DNA of 64,000 nt from a virus: positions 1 to 64,000 of IMG/VR virus record IMGVR_UViG_3300031539_010038, one strand, 5' to 3'. A model generated the notes under the pieces. It worked only from the letters and a program-made list of their open reading frames with translations, was not told where the DNA came from and did no database searches. Below, piece by piece: positions 38,495-47,711 of this stretch (positions within the stretch are counted from its first letter, which is position 1; each line of letters opens with the position of its first letter). Made by a program: the position numbers and the translations under genes.

Positions 38495-39976
38495 ATGAAT
38501 ATAATAGAAAGAATAAATACATATCCGGATAAATTTTCGCCGGAACATATTCCTGAATTAGCGGTCGACTTAGTATCTCACTTTGACGATCGTTTGCGTT
38601 ATTTGTCACAGAAGGCATTTAATTCGGAGGGAACAAGCCGAGACCTGGCTCATCGGGCGTTCCGAGAGATGGCTTACCAGAGCTTCTCAAGAGCTTTAGA
38701 TACCTTTCTGTTTACGTATCAGCACTGGAGGGACAACAGGGACGTAGCGCCCTACATGATGTCCGTAATCAATAGATTACAAACAAAAACCTCCTTAGAA
38801 TTACAAGGAATTTCATTTCAACCAAGATTAATTTGCACTGCGTGTAAACACTTCGGATTAAAAGAGGTGTTATTCTCTGAAGGAGATACTCTACGTTGTA
38901 ATTATTGCGTGCAAAAGGTAGAAATTCTTACAAATGTAATTAAGGATGATTCTCTTAAACCAATTATTCGTTCGAGAATAGAGACAGAATTAGAATTAAG
39001 AAGCAAATTTGCAAGACATTCTAAAAAAGGACATAAATGTCCGGACTGCTCTAAATTTATACCAGAGTCCGTAAAAAAAGAGCACATAATTTGTTGTCCT
39101 TATCCTGACTGTATCTTTTTTGATAATCAAAATGATCTAGAAACGATGAGTCATCCCTCATCTTTAATGTCTTCATCTAATTTATCTTTGGACGAACCAT
39201 TCAAAAAGTCTGGAGATGAGGGAAACGAAGGCTCCTTGTTGGATGTAAAGCTAAATAACATAAGCTTTTCGACAGATAGCCCTGAGGATTTTTTCTCTAT
39301 AAAAGAAGTTCTCCAATTAGAGATTGGGGCGATAAATGATGTCATCAATGAGCAAGTTGCTGCTGTGAATCGTTCTGGGCATACATCAACAATGATTCAA
39401 AAGCTTATAATGTACGAAGCTTTTAAGCAAGCAATAGCTAACGATCCGGAAGGAATGATATCATATTTAGCTCATACAGAATCTCCTCCGCAAAGAACCT
39501 CCATTCAGGCAAGAATATTCCAAGAATATGTAAAGATAATGGAGAACTATCTTCCATTCACAATGAAACGAGGAGATAGATCTATTGATATAGTAGATCT
39601 TACAGACCCTAATTTAGCACTGTTCGAGGGTCTTAGTTCATATGAAGCAACGGTAAATAAAAATAACATTATTCCGAACAATACAAAAGAGCAATATATA
39701 GGTAAAAGAAAGTATAAAAAGTATGGAGCATGCTTTATAGGTAAGCTAATAGATGTAAAAAATAGCAAAGAGCAGTCTTTAATGCCTTATGTTATAGAAT
39801 ATGACTTCAATTCAATAACGATGGATCCCACAGTTACTCCTGGAGAAGAAGTAACTGTAACACATTACAGAATTTTATCTCATTATCAAATGAATTCTAT
39901 GGTCTTCTTGCAAAGAATAAGAAGATCTATAGTAGATAAAGTATATTTTAAGCTTAATAAAAGCAAAAGAAAATGA
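38495..39976 (+). CDS. Large zinc-finger protein, 493 aa
   Basis: This protein is of unknown function. The N-terminal 110 residues are helical (AFREMAYQSFSRAL...YMMSVINRLQTK), which could be a DNA- or RNA-polymerase-binding part. Two zinc-ribbon-like clusters follow: CTACK...CNYC (about residue 110-135) and CPDC...CPYPDC (175-200). The C-terminal half is mixed. A sigma-factor-like role is possible but unproven. Its stop overlaps the next ATG. Confidence 0.65.
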   Translation: MNIIERINTYPDKFSPEHIPELAVDLVSHFDDRLRYLSQKAFNSEGTSRDLAHRAFREMAYQSFSRALDTFLFTYQHWRDNRDVAPYMMSVINRLQTKTSLELQGISFQPRLICTACKHFGLKEVLFSEGDTLRCNYCVQKVEILTNVIKDDSLKPIIRSRIETELELRSKFARHSKKGHKCPDCSKFIPESVKKEHIICCPYPDCIFFDNQNDLETMSHPSSLMSSSNLSLDEPFKKSGDEGNEGSLLDVKLNNISFSTDSPEDFFSIKEVLQLEIGAINDVINEQVAAVNRSGHTSTMIQKLIMYEAFKQAIANDPEGMISYLAHTESPPQRTSIQARIFQEYVKIMENYLPFTMKRGDRSIDIVDLTDPNLALFEGLSSYEATVNKNNIIPNNTKEQYIGKRKYKKYGACFIGKLIDVKNSKEQSLMPYVIEYDFNSITMDPTVTPGEEVTVTHYRILSHYQMNSMVFLQRIRRSIVDKVYFKLNKSKRK

Positions 39977-40266
39977 TAACGGAAGATATTTGGCATGAAA
40001 ACGGTATCGAAAAAAAAGCCTACGCATTTAAAAATGAAAAATCACAGTATCATCGAGTCGATGGACCGGCAATATTTTACTCTGATTGTTTATGCGAAGA
40101 ATACTTCCTAAATGGCAGGCGGCATAATCTCAATGGTCCAGCCAGAAGGTTAGATGCAAAATGCGAATCTGAAGAAGATATGAGAAAAGCACACTATGTA
40201 TATGGAATACAATTAAATAAAAAATATGTAACAGCATTAAAGGAATTATATGAAAACAAAAAGTAG
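39973..40266 (+). CDS. H-R-x-D-G-P-A repeat protein
   Basis: This 97-residue protein has two copies of a repeat common in phage and bacterial proteins: YHRVDGPAIFY and HNLNGPARRL, separated by EYFLNGRR. The repeat resembles MORN-type beta units. The function is unknown. It overlaps both neighbours. Confidence 0.7.
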   Translation: MITEDIWHENGIEKKAYAFKNEKSQYHRVDGPAIFYSDCLCEEYFLNGRRHNLNGPARRLDAKCESEEDMRKAHYVYGIQLNKKYVTALKELYENKK

Positions 40267-40678
40267 TTTTGATATCAGTGATTTTAGCAAGAAATTAGAA
40301 ACCGCAGCAGCGGGAGCTAAGAAGCATATGGAGGCTGATAAGATGAATTGGAGAAATTATTTCCTTCTAAAGGAATTCTCACGTCCAGAAGATCTCTTCA
40401 ATGAAGTAAAACTAGCATTTTTAAATATGGCAGTCAAGACAAATATAAGACTGTATACATCAGTGGTCTACAAAACATTAGCCTCCACATTAGATTGGGA
40501 TAACAATGATACCGTGAAAAATCTGACGACTTATATGTCTTCTAGTAAATGTATTTTTGCGGGGAATAATGACAGCGCAGTCGTCGGAATAATTGATAGT
40601 TACAATCAAGCAAACTACACAATATGGTCTTTAGATAAAGAGCTTAGCGAAAAGTTATGTAAGGAACTTGAAAAATAA
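40250..40678 (+). CDS. Hypothetical protein, 142 aa
   Basis: This protein is of unknown function. The C-terminal 60 residues (SSKCIFAGNNDSAVVGIID...TIWSLDKE) resemble the end of the next ORF (SNSTVILSDKFCCIWSLRDD), so the two may be distant paralogs. It overlaps the next gene by one base. Confidence 0.6.
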   Translation: MKTKSSFDISDFSKKLETAAAGAKKHMEADKMNWRNYFLLKEFSRPEDLFNEVKLAFLNMAVKTNIRLYTSVVYKTLASTLDWDNNDTVKNLTTYMSSSKCIFAGNNDSAVVGIIDSYNQANYTIWSLDKELSEKLCKELEK

Positions 40679-41046
40679 TGCTGATAAATTTAGATCATCC
40701 GACGCTTTCTGACTTCTTTGCAAAAAATACTTATAAGTCAATGTTTATTGATGTAAGTGTTGGTTTTAGAAAGGCCGCGAGTAGCCTAAATAGAAAATTA
40801 CACTATTATAGTTGTCATGGTGATGGCATTAAATTAGAAAGTATGATAAAAGCTTTAGAAGAAGCAGAAGGAAGAGTCATATTATCTAATGATATTTTGG
40901 GAAGTAATCTTAATTTTGTTAGATTTAGCAACTCCACCGTTATTTTATCGGACAAATTTTGTTGTATATGGTCTCTTAGAGACGATGAATATGAAAATTT
41001 ATTAAAAATCGCTGATAGCGAAGGATATATTAATTCAATTAAGTAG
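40678..41046 (+). CDS. Hypothetical protein, 122 aa, likely paralog of the previous gene
   Basis: This protein is of unknown function. It shares with 40250-40678 a C-terminal pattern of small beta strands ending I-W-S-L-[RD]-[DK]-[DE], then a short helix. No catalytic motif is seen. Confidence 0.6.
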   Translation: MLINLDHPTLSDFFAKNTYKSMFIDVSVGFRKAASSLNRKLHYYSCHGDGIKLESMIKALEEAEGRVILSNDILGSNLNFVRFSNSTVILSDKFCCIWSLRDDEYENLLKIADSEGYINSIK

Positions 41047-41069
41047 TAATTCTAGATTTTAGGAGATGA

Positions 41070-41960
41070 ATGTCAAAATGGAGACCAGCGGAATTAAATT
41101 GTTTATATGTAATACCTGATATACATGGACAAGTATCCTTATTAAATAAGGTTTTGAAAAGAATACTTCCATTAAGAAAAAGCGATGGAGGTCAAGACCA
41201 GCTTATTTTTCTAGGTGATTATGTTGATCGGCATGCAGATAGCCATCTTGTTCTTGATAAAATAATAGAACTTAAGAAAAAATATCCAACTCAGGTTCAA
41301 TGCATTCGTGGAAATCACGAAAGCATGATGCAGGAGAACTGTAAATCAGGAAATGATCCGGTTTTAAATGATATTTTTAGAGTCTGGTTAAACAACGGAG
41401 GGTCATTAACCCTCATTGGATATATGGACAGGGTTGGAAAGGCTTCCAACCCTTTTCTTTTGCCCAGAAATCGGGTAAAGGACTATGTTCCAAAAGAACA
41501 TATTGAATTCTTAGAAAATGATTTAATAGATTATTATTGTTATAAAGACTTTATTTTTGTCCATGGTGGAATGAATCCAAACATTGCGCTAGAAGCTCAC
41601 AGCATAGATACGCTTCATTGGGATCGGTCTTTGGTGCGAAATATATTAAAGCATATCGGGTACGCTAAGTCCCCAGGATTGATTCGGAGACATGGAATTG
41701 AAGAACAGAAAGAACCTGAATTTGTTATTGATTGGGAGAAAACAATTATTACAGGTCATAACGGTGGGGTAACTGGAGGCAAGCCTATCATAGCTGATAG
41801 GTATATGATGCTCGATGCTGGGGCTCCAAAACGATTGCTCGTCGCTGAGCTTAATTCTATGGAGGCCTTTATGGCTTACCCAGATAAAGATCGGTTGGTA
41901 AAGTATCCGTTAAATGAGACGACTCGCGAGACTTTAATGAATCCTGAAGAGACTCGATAA
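41070..41960 (+). CDS. PPP-type Ser/Thr protein phosphatase
   Basis: Metal-site motifs are complete: PDIHGQ, GDYVDR, RGNHE, a VHGG and a final GHNGG. GDYVDRHADS and RGNHESM fit the PrpA/PrpB and lambda-phosphatase group. It could remove phosphates from host proteins or split dinucleotides. Its end overlaps the end of a minus-strand gene by 92 bases. Confidence 0.92.
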   Translation: MSKWRPAELNCLYVIPDIHGQVSLLNKVLKRILPLRKSDGGQDQLIFLGDYVDRHADSHLVLDKIIELKKKYPTQVQCIRGNHESMMQENCKSGNDPVLNDIFRVWLNNGGSLTLIGYMDRVGKASNPFLLPRNRVKDYVPKEHIEFLENDLIDYYCYKDFIFVHGGMNPNIALEAHSIDTLHWDRSLVRNILKHIGYAKSPGLIRRHGIEEQKEPEFVIDWEKTIITGHNGGVTGGKPIIADRYMMLDAGAPKRLLVAELNSMEAFMAYPDKDRLVKYPLNETTRETLMNPEETR

Positions 41961-42318
41961 TCACAGGAAATATATCAGCTAGTTCTTCAAATAGGATCCA
42001 TCGCCGCTGCATCAATTTGTAACATTGGTAGTAGCTGCTTTGAGCCAAAGCATCGTAATACTCAGGAGATGCTCCATTCAATGTTGCTGGGAAAATACTA
42101 CGAACAAATAGGATCCAATCGGCCAAATGTTGAAAACTTTGGAATTTATGATCAGATAATGCTTGATAATATTTTAATGTCAAAGAATCTTTAGATAAGT
42201 CATGTTTTACTGGAGTAGCAAAGACGTTCAATATATAGCTTTTTGTTTCCTCCTTACATTTTGGAAATATTATTCGTTCATATAGATAGTATTCTAAAGA
42301 CTCAGAATTGTTTATCAT
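41869..42318 (-). CDS. Minus-strand hypothetical protein, 149 aa
   Basis: This is probably a real gene: it fills the only space between the phosphatase and topA and has sensible composition. The segment YYDALAQSSYYQCYKL then RRWILFEELADIFP is helical and resembles a small family of bacterial and phage proteins of unknown role. It runs opposite to almost everything else here. It overlaps the phosphatase tail to tail. Confidence 0.65.
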   Translation of the reverse strand: MINNSESLEYYLYERIIFPKCKEETKSYILNVFATPVKHDLSKDSLTLKYYQALSDHKFQSFQHLADWILFVRSIFPATLNGASPEYYDALAQSSYYQCYKLMQRRWILFEELADIFPVIIESLQDSLKSRESSHLTDTLPTDLYLGKP

Positions 42319-42353
42319 ATTAACTTGCCGATTTATTGATATTTATGGCATGC

Positions 42354-42390
42354 TTGTTCGAGTCCACGCGCGTGTCTATACATAGACACG
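42354..42390 (+). promoter_or_regulatory. topA promoter overlapped by a perfect palindrome
   Basis: TTGTTC (42354-42359), 17 bases, TATACA (42377-42382). A perfect inverted repeat, CGTGTCTAT/ATAGACACG with a 2-base centre (42371-42390), covers the -10 and ends one base before the ATG at 42392. This is how a repressor operator would be placed. It could also fold as an RNA hairpin at the start codon. Confidence 0.7.
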
Positions 42391-42391
42391 T

Positions 42392-44536
42392 ATGAAAAAA
42401 GCGCTGATCATAGTAGAATCGCCTGCAAAAATTAAAACGATCCAAAAATATCTGGGTCAGGACTATGTTATACGTGCAAGTGTAGGACATATAGCAGATT
42501 TATCTACTGATGGAAAATATGGTTTGGGCGTAGACCTTGATCAAGAATATAAACCAAAATACGTTATTTTATCTGATAAGAAAGATAAGCTTCAGTCTAT
42601 TCTTGATGCAGCCACGGAGGTTGCCGAAATATATTTAGCAACTGATGAGGATAGAGAGGGAGAGGCCATAGCCTGGCATCTTTATGAACGTCTAAAGAAA
42701 TTTAATAAGCCAATTAGACGAGTCTTTTTTAAAGAGATTACCAAATCTGGCATTGAAAAAGGGATGGCTGAGGCCGGTGACTTGAATAAGGACATATTCG
42801 ATGCCCAGCAAGCCCGGAGGGTTTTAGATAGAATCGTAGGATTTCTAGTATCGCCTTTTGTAATTAAATTTCTAGGCCCCAATCTTTCTGCTGGCCGAGT
42901 CCAATCGGTAGCACTCAAGATGGTAGTAGATAGAGAAAAGGATGTTTTAAAATTTAAACCAGAAGAATATTGGAATATATTAGCAAATGTTACCAAGGAT
43001 ATCCCAAAGAATAAATTTATAGTTAAGTATCCAAAAAGAATAAATAATCAGGAAGAGGCCTTCAAGATAAAGAAAGAGCTTGAGTCTGGCAAGTTGATTA
43101 TAACTGATCTTGTTGAGGTAGAAAAAAAGAAGAATCCTTATCCTCCTTTTATAACATATAGTCTTGCAGCTACAGCAGCGGGAAGATACAAGTTTACTGC
43201 CGCTAGAACAATGAAAGCAGCACAGAGCTTATATGAATCTGGTCTCATAACATATATGAGAACAGACAGCTTGAGAACCTCCAATGAGGCCATCGTAAGC
43301 TGCCGTGCGTGGTTAGCTACCAATAAGCATGATATGCCAGACAAGCCTAATATCTACCCTTCAGGCAAGGGACAAGATGCTCATGAAGCTATTCGTCCGA
43401 CAGACATAAATAAACTGCCAAGCGAGATGTACTCAACACCAGATGAGCAAAGATTATACAAACTTATCTGGGAAAGATTTGTGGCATCGCAGATGAATCC
43501 AGCGTTATATGATACAGTAGGGGTTACGATAACAAGCACAGACAAACACATATTAAAAGCCAATGGTAGAGTCTTAAAATATAAAGGATGGCTTGAGATA
43601 TCACAAGATCTAGATAAAAATGATGATGATGATACTCAGTTGCCGGTTCTTAAGATTAATGATAATCTTCTCTTTACTCCACCAGGAGTAAAAGCTGATA
43701 AAAAGAAGACCCAGCCACCTCCTAGATTTAGTGAGAAAACACTTATAAAAGAATTAAAAAATAAAGATATAGGAAGACCTAGCACGTATGCAAGTATTAT
43801 GAGCAAAATTACCGATAGGAATTATGCTACCAGAAAGTCTGACATGCTTATCCCATCTGATCTTGGTATATCTGTAATTGATAAGCTTGGAGATTTCTTT
43901 GATTTCATGGATTACTCTTATACAGCAGAAATGGAAAATAAATTAGATGAGATCGCTGCTGGGAATCTGAAATATGCAGACATGCTGGATGACTTTTATA
44001 AGCCTTTTGAAAAACAGCTCAAAGAAGCCTATGCATCAAATCAAGTAGATTATGGGCATAGATGTAAAAGTTGCCAAAGCAATATGTATCTTCAACATGG
44101 TAAATTTGGTTACTATATGGCTTGTGTCAATTATCCTGCCTGCAAAACCACATTCAGCGTTGAACTTCTTGACGGCAAGCCGGTTCTCCCAGCCTCTCAA
44201 GAGACGGTTCATGGAGTTCATTGCCCAAAATGCAATGACGCCATGAGAAGAAAGGGAGGAGAATTTGGCCCCTTCTTTTCCTGCGTCAATTACCCCAAAT
44301 GTTTTGGATCAAGAAAAATACCGTTTGGCAAGCCTTGCAACAAATGTGGAGAAGATCTATATGCTACAAAATTTGATGGAGAATTAAAATTAGCATGCAT
44401 GGCCTATCCTAATTGTAGAAATGTGGAAGCTCTGCCAGAAGGAGCTAAAGTAGACTGGATTTCTCCAGATAAATTAGATCGGACCAAGGGCCTGAGCAAA
44501 AAGATGAAAAAAATATTAACAAGGAGAAATAAGTGA
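42392..44536 (+). CDS. topA: DNA topoisomerase I (type IA)
   Basis: TopA relaxes negative supercoils by cutting one strand. The TOPRIM domain is intact (IIVESPAK with Glu9; ATDEDREGE with Asp85 and Asp87), and the active Tyr is residue 288 in ITYMRTDS. Three C-terminal four-Cys zinc ribbons (CKSC, CPKC, CNKC and partners) follow, as in E. coli TopA. At 714 residues it is close to bacterial length. The gene has almost no leader after its predicted promoter. It overlaps the next gene by ATGA-type contact (GTG at 44533). Confidence 0.97.
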   Translation: MKKALIIVESPAKIKTIQKYLGQDYVIRASVGHIADLSTDGKYGLGVDLDQEYKPKYVILSDKKDKLQSILDAATEVAEIYLATDEDREGEAIAWHLYERLKKFNKPIRRVFFKEITKSGIEKGMAEAGDLNKDIFDAQQARRVLDRIVGFLVSPFVIKFLGPNLSAGRVQSVALKMVVDREKDVLKFKPEEYWNILANVTKDIPKNKFIVKYPKRINNQEEAFKIKKELESGKLIITDLVEVEKKKNPYPPFITYSLAATAAGRYKFTAARTMKAAQSLYESGLITYMRTDSLRTSNEAIVSCRAWLATNKHDMPDKPNIYPSGKGQDAHEAIRPTDINKLPSEMYSTPDEQRLYKLIWERFVASQMNPALYDTVGVTITSTDKHILKANGRVLKYKGWLEISQDLDKNDDDDTQLPVLKINDNLLFTPPGVKADKKKTQPPPRFSEKTLIKELKNKDIGRPSTYASIMSKITDRNYATRKSDMLIPSDLGISVIDKLGDFFDFMDYSYTAEMENKLDEIAAGNLKYADMLDDFYKPFEKQLKEAYASNQVDYGHRCKSCQSNMYLQHGKFGYYMACVNYPACKTTFSVELLDGKPVLPASQETVHGVHCPKCNDAMRRKGGEFGPFFSCVNYPKCFGSRKIPFGKPCNKCGEDLYATKFDGELKLACMAYPNCRNVEALPEGAKVDWISPDKLDRTKGLSKKMKKILTRRNK

Positions 44537-44820
44537 ATTATAATGAAGCGATAAAGAAAACAACCAAGGAATATTTGGATCATTTCCAGAATTCAATGGA
44601 GGAATGTAATTCTATAGAAGAATATTATGATTTGGTTATGTCAATAATAATATTTAGTAATTTAACTATTCACCATCTTAAAGATCTTTCTAGCCCTGAT
44701 CTTCCCAAAGAAGAAATTGAAATTAAGGTGATGGATTTACTTATAAATGCCAAAGAAATTTCGATAGAAATAATGAATAACTCTAAAGAAGAAGAGGGTC
44801 GAGATCTTCGACTAAACTGA
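44533..44820 (+). CDS. Hypothetical acidic helical protein, 95 aa
   Basis: This protein is of unknown function, starting with GTG that overlaps the topA stop. It is all helical and acidic. It lies between topA and the ribosomal protein gene. Confidence 0.6.
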   Translation: MNYNEAIKKTTKEYLDHFQNSMEECNSIEEYYDLVMSIIIFSNLTIHHLKDLSSPDLPKEEIEIKVMDLLINAKEISIEIMNNSKEEEGRDLRLN

Positions 44821-44846
44821 AAGAACATAAACTGAAAGAACATAAA

Positions 44847-45167
44847 ATGAAAAGTATAAATGAAGAATTGAATCTAAGCCCACTAGAGGTTGTTGTAGTC
44901 GATGGAAGATTCGAAGAAGCCTTCCGAAATTTTAAAGCCCTAATTCAAAAAGAAAAAATTCTTACTCTTTATAAAGAAAAACAGTTTTATGAAAAGCCTT
45001 CGGATAAGAAGCGTAGGAAACGTAAGCAGGCTGCCCAGCGCAGGATGATGATGGAAGCACTAGAAAAGCAGATTCAATCTGGTGAATGGGAAAAGCGTAA
45101 GCAACAAAAAGAAGCCAAAAAGGTTTCGAAAATAGAAAATAAAAAAAATTCAGGATATCATGAATAA
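44847..45167 (+). CDS. rpsU: Ribosomal protein bS21 homolog
   Basis: bS21 sits near the anti-Shine-Dalgarno end of 16S rRNA in the small subunit and affects start-site choice. Residues 13-75 match the family: LEVVVVDGRFEEAFRNFK, then YKEKQFYEKPSDKKRRKR, the signature F-Y-E-K-P followed by Arg/Lys. It has an N-terminal extension and a longer basic C-terminal helix (106 aa against about 70). Phage bS21 proteins are known from very large phages and are thought to steer ribosomes to phage messages. It overlaps the next gene. Confidence 0.92.
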   Translation: MKSINEELNLSPLEVVVVDGRFEEAFRNFKALIQKEKILTLYKEKQFYEKPSDKKRRKRKQAAQRRMMMEALEKQIQSGEWEKRKQQKEAKKVSKIENKKNSGYHE

Positions 45168-45756
45168 TAAAATATTAGAGCAGGCCCAGGCATTTAAAGA
45201 ACAGATACAGCATCGGCAATCTTCTGCTCAATACATGCCAGAGCATGTTAAAATGGGCATTAAACCTATTCCAAGAAATCCAGGGGAGTCATTAGCTCCC
45301 AATTGGTATAATAATACAAGAACTGGTGTCCCCAGAATTCCTCACCAAAATCCAAATCAAGTAATTACATATGATGAGGTTCCTCTCGTTGCTCCAGATC
45401 CTGCTCCATATTATGGAGATCAACATTATCAGCCGCAGCAATCATATCAGCCGCAGCAATATCAAGAACCATATCAAGAACCATATCAAGAACCATATCA
45501 AGAAACATATCAAGAGCAGCAGGCTCAATTTATTCAGCCACCACCGGTTGCGAATCCGGGCCCACTAGAGCCCGGCAATTATTGTTTAATATTTAAAGGG
45601 AAGATTATTAAGACAACATCTTACCTTAGTGAATTAGAAGAATATATTGAATATATTTGTTTAAGTGAGGAATCTCCCTACCCTCAATTGGATGCTAGCC
45701 AACTAATGGTGATGAAAAGGCTAATACTCAAACTTGGCGCAATTGTTCATGAGTAA
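45160..45756 (+). CDS. Gln/Pro/Tyr-rich repeat protein
   Basis: This 198-residue protein has a disordered centre with five copies of a Y-Q-E-P unit (residues about 101-120) and Q-P-Q-Q stretches, then a folded C-terminal 60 residues. Such low-complexity linkers occur in structural or condensate-forming proteins. The repeat is also exact at DNA level. The function is unknown. Confidence 0.65.
   Translation: MNNKILEQAQAFKEQIQHRQSSAQYMPEHVKMGIKPIPRNPGESLAPNWYNNTRTGVPRIPHQNPNQVITYDEVPLVAPDPAPYYGDQHYQPQQSYQPQQYQEPYQEPYQEPYQETYQEQQAQFIQPPPVANPGPLEPGNYCLIFKGKIIKTTSYLSELEEYIEYICLSEESPYPQLDASQLMVMKRLILKLGAIVHE
45460..45519 (+). repeat. 12-base tandem repeat inside a CDS
   Basis: Five units of a 12-base repeat (consensus TATCAAGAACCA), the last two with changes, encode Y-Q-E-P. 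The near identity of the first three suggests recent expansion by slippage, so copy number may vary between relatives. Confidence 0.85.
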
Positions 45757-46279
45757 AACAACAACAGAAATAATATTAGAATTAGATGCAAAGGTCTCAA
45801 AAATTGAGGGCTTACTAACAAATATTGACTTCAATCAAAAGTTAATTCTTAATATGCTTAGAAAGCATAAGGCCACACCAACGCAAGAACTTGATGTCTT
45901 GCCCAAGAGGGCCCTAATGGTTGAAACATTTTCAGATATTAGCCAGTCAATACCAATGGAAGCTAAAGCTTCTCCCAAGCAGGAGGCAGCTAAAACACCA
46001 GCAAATGATAATAAAAGATCTATTTATCAAAAATTACAGCACAAAAGTGGAAGAAATATAGTATTAGCTAACATCATAATATTAGATGAATCAAATAAAC
46101 AATTAAAAAAAACAAGAACAAATTCTGCTGGGAAATGGTCAGTTAGACTTCCTGCTGGAAATTACACAGTTAAGATAGAAAAAGGTCAAACAGAATTTGA
46201 TCCAAGAATTCAAGATGAGTTTACCTTTGAAGCAGTAGAGTCTCTAGAACCACTAGAATTATCAACAAAAATATACTAG
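45749..46279 (+). CDS. Coiled-coil protein with a carboxypeptidase-regulatory-like domain
   Basis: The start at 45749 follows the overlap with the previous gene. Residues 1-40 are a coiled coil; a Pro/Ala/Lys linker follows. Residues 105-175 (GRNIVLANIIILDESNKQ...NSAGKWSVRLPAGNYTV) form a beta sandwich of the CarboxypepD_reg/Ig-like type, common on phage capsids, tails and fibers. It is likely a virion surface part, by inference. Confidence 0.7.
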   Translation: MSKTTTEIILELDAKVSKIEGLLTNIDFNQKLILNMLRKHKATPTQELDVLPKRALMVETFSDISQSIPMEAKASPKQEAAKTPANDNKRSIYQKLQHKSGRNIVLANIIILDESNKQLKKTRTNSAGKWSVRLPAGNYTVKIEKGQTEFDPRIQDEFTFEAVESLEPLELSTKIY

Positions 46280-46287
46280 GAGATAAG

Positions 46288-46692
46288 ATGAAATTATATT
46301 TAGCATCATTTTTGCAATCCCAAAATTTTGGGCCGGGTAGAGTTATTGGAATAGTAGATCCAAAGGGAAAGAAACCACTGGATATTGATGTGGCTCAGTG
46401 CTTTCAGCAATTCACACCAAGCGGTGAAATTATATCTGAATATCATCGCATGCAATATGAGGAACCAAAAAACGCCGGAGAGATGTTTATAACTAAATAT
46501 AAAGAACAACTTGAAATGGTATTGAGTGAATTAGCCACCAAGGCCAAAGAAGAGAAAAAGACAATCCCAGATCTCCTGCCATTTAAAGATGGCGATACTC
46601 TTGCTTCGTGGGAAAGAACAGAATTTACACATTACCGTAACTTGTTAGCCCCTTACTTAGAGAAAATGGGTTACGAAGTAGTCGCGAATTGA
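46288..46692 (+). CDS. Hypothetical protein, 134 aa
   Basis: This protein is of unknown function with a good site (GGAGAT) before the ATG. MKLYLASFLQSQNFGPGRVIGI recalls the start of DUF488-like proteins, but the match is partial. The rest is helical. Confidence 0.6.
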   Translation: MKLYLASFLQSQNFGPGRVIGIVDPKGKKPLDIDVAQCFQQFTPSGEIISEYHRMQYEEPKNAGEMFITKYKEQLEMVLSELATKAKEEKKTIPDLLPFKDGDTLASWERTEFTHYRNLLAPYLEKMGYEVVAN

Positions 46693-46693
46693 A

Positions 46694-47035
46694 ATGGCCG
46701 ATCTAAATTTTAATATTTCTGCTCTAGAGCAAAAAAAAGCTGAGCTTGAGGAAAAAATAGCTGACATATGTCTCATATTTGATGGCAAGTATAAGTCCAG
46801 CAACTTTAATATCGAGAAGCTTCCAATAGAATCATTGAGTGATTTTCATAACTTTAAAGAAGGCAATCTTTCTCTTAGAATGAAAGATATGACTGAACAA
46901 TCAGATCTAAGAAAAAAAAGAAGTCAATATATTGATGAACTTCTTCTAATAGAAGAAGAACTTCATGGATATAAAGTTGACGCTGTATTAAATAAGATTA
47001 ATAATCTATTAGATGGGAAAGATTCCGATGGCTAA
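46694..47035 (+). CDS. Coiled-coil hypothetical protein, 113 aa
   Basis: This protein is of unknown function, with two charged helices (residues 9-25 and 68-95) likely to form a coiled coil. Its end overlaps the methyltransferase start by 8 bases. Confidence 0.6.
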   Translation: MADLNFNISALEQKKAELEEKIADICLIFDGKYKSSNFNIEKLPIESLSDFHNFKEGNLSLRMKDMTEQSDLRKKRSQYIDELLLIEEELHGYKVDAVLNKINNLLDGKDSDG

Positions 47036-47711
47036 ATTTAATATCCTGGTGATAGATCCTCCCTGGAAAATGTCTGATAAGCTGACCATGAGCAGCACCA
47101 AGAGGGGAGCAGCCGCGAATTATACTGAAATGAATGACCAAGATATTATTAATCTTGATGTATCTTCTATTACAGATACAAATGCTTTATTGGCCCTATG
47201 GGTTCCTTCTGCAAAATTAGAAGAAGGAATGAGGACCATGAAGGCTTGGGGATTTAAACAAAAACAAACATGGGTCTGGGTTAAGATTCAGAAACATGGT
47301 TTAGAAAAACTTAGTAAGGAAGCAAAAGCTTTATCAAAAGACAAGTTCACAAAACCTAACGTATCTCAAGTAATTGAAAATTTTGATCTTAATGAGATGA
47401 CTTCCATGTACATGGGGCAGTACTTCCGTCAGTCTCACGAGATTGTTTTAATAGGCATTAAGGGCAAAATGTCTAGTTTAAGAGAAAGCAAAGGGGAAAC
47501 CTCCGTACTTTTTGCTGTTAATCCAAGACATTCACAAAAGCCAGAAGGATTGCAGGATAGATTAGAAAAGATGTATCCTTCTATTAAATATAAGAAAGCA
47601 GAATTATTTGCCAGGAGAGCCAGGGCTGGCTGGAGCTGCGTAGGAAATGAATGCCCAACGACAATGGGCCAGGATATTAGAGATAGTATTAAAGTTCTAG
47701 CGTCATCATGA
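47028..47711 (+). CDS. MT-A70-family adenine methyltransferase
   Basis: Motif IV DPPW is at residues 10-13, followed by NYTEM, an LALWVPS segment and SHEIVLIGIKG, then RHSQKPE, the standard order of MT-A70 enzymes that put a methyl on adenine N6 of DNA or RNA. In phages such enzymes usually mark phage DNA to avoid restriction. Start at 47028 (MAKFNILVIDPPW). It overlaps the HNH gene behind by ATGA, a common methylase-plus-HNH pair. Confidence 0.9.
   Translation: MAKFNILVIDPPWKMSDKLTMSSTKRGAAANYTEMNDQDIINLDVSSITDTNALLALWVPSAKLEEGMRTMKAWGFKQKQTWVWVKIQKHGLEKLSKEAKALSKDKFTKPNVSQVIENFDLNEMTSMYMGQYFRQSHEIVLIGIKGKMSSLRESKGETSVLFAVNPRHSQKPEGLQDRLEKMYPSIKYKKAELFARRARAGWSCVGNECPTTMGQDIRDSIKVLASS

Noticed and set aside
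38495-39976. The zinc-finger protein as a phage sigma factor
   Set aside because: The N-terminal helices only loosely resemble sigma region 2, and no region 4 helix-turn-helix is visible. Kept as hypothetical.
45460-45519. Short tandem repeats as a CRISPR array
   Set aside because: The units are 12 bases with no spacers, stay in frame and encode Y-Q-E-P. No other repeat-spacer pattern was seen in the window.
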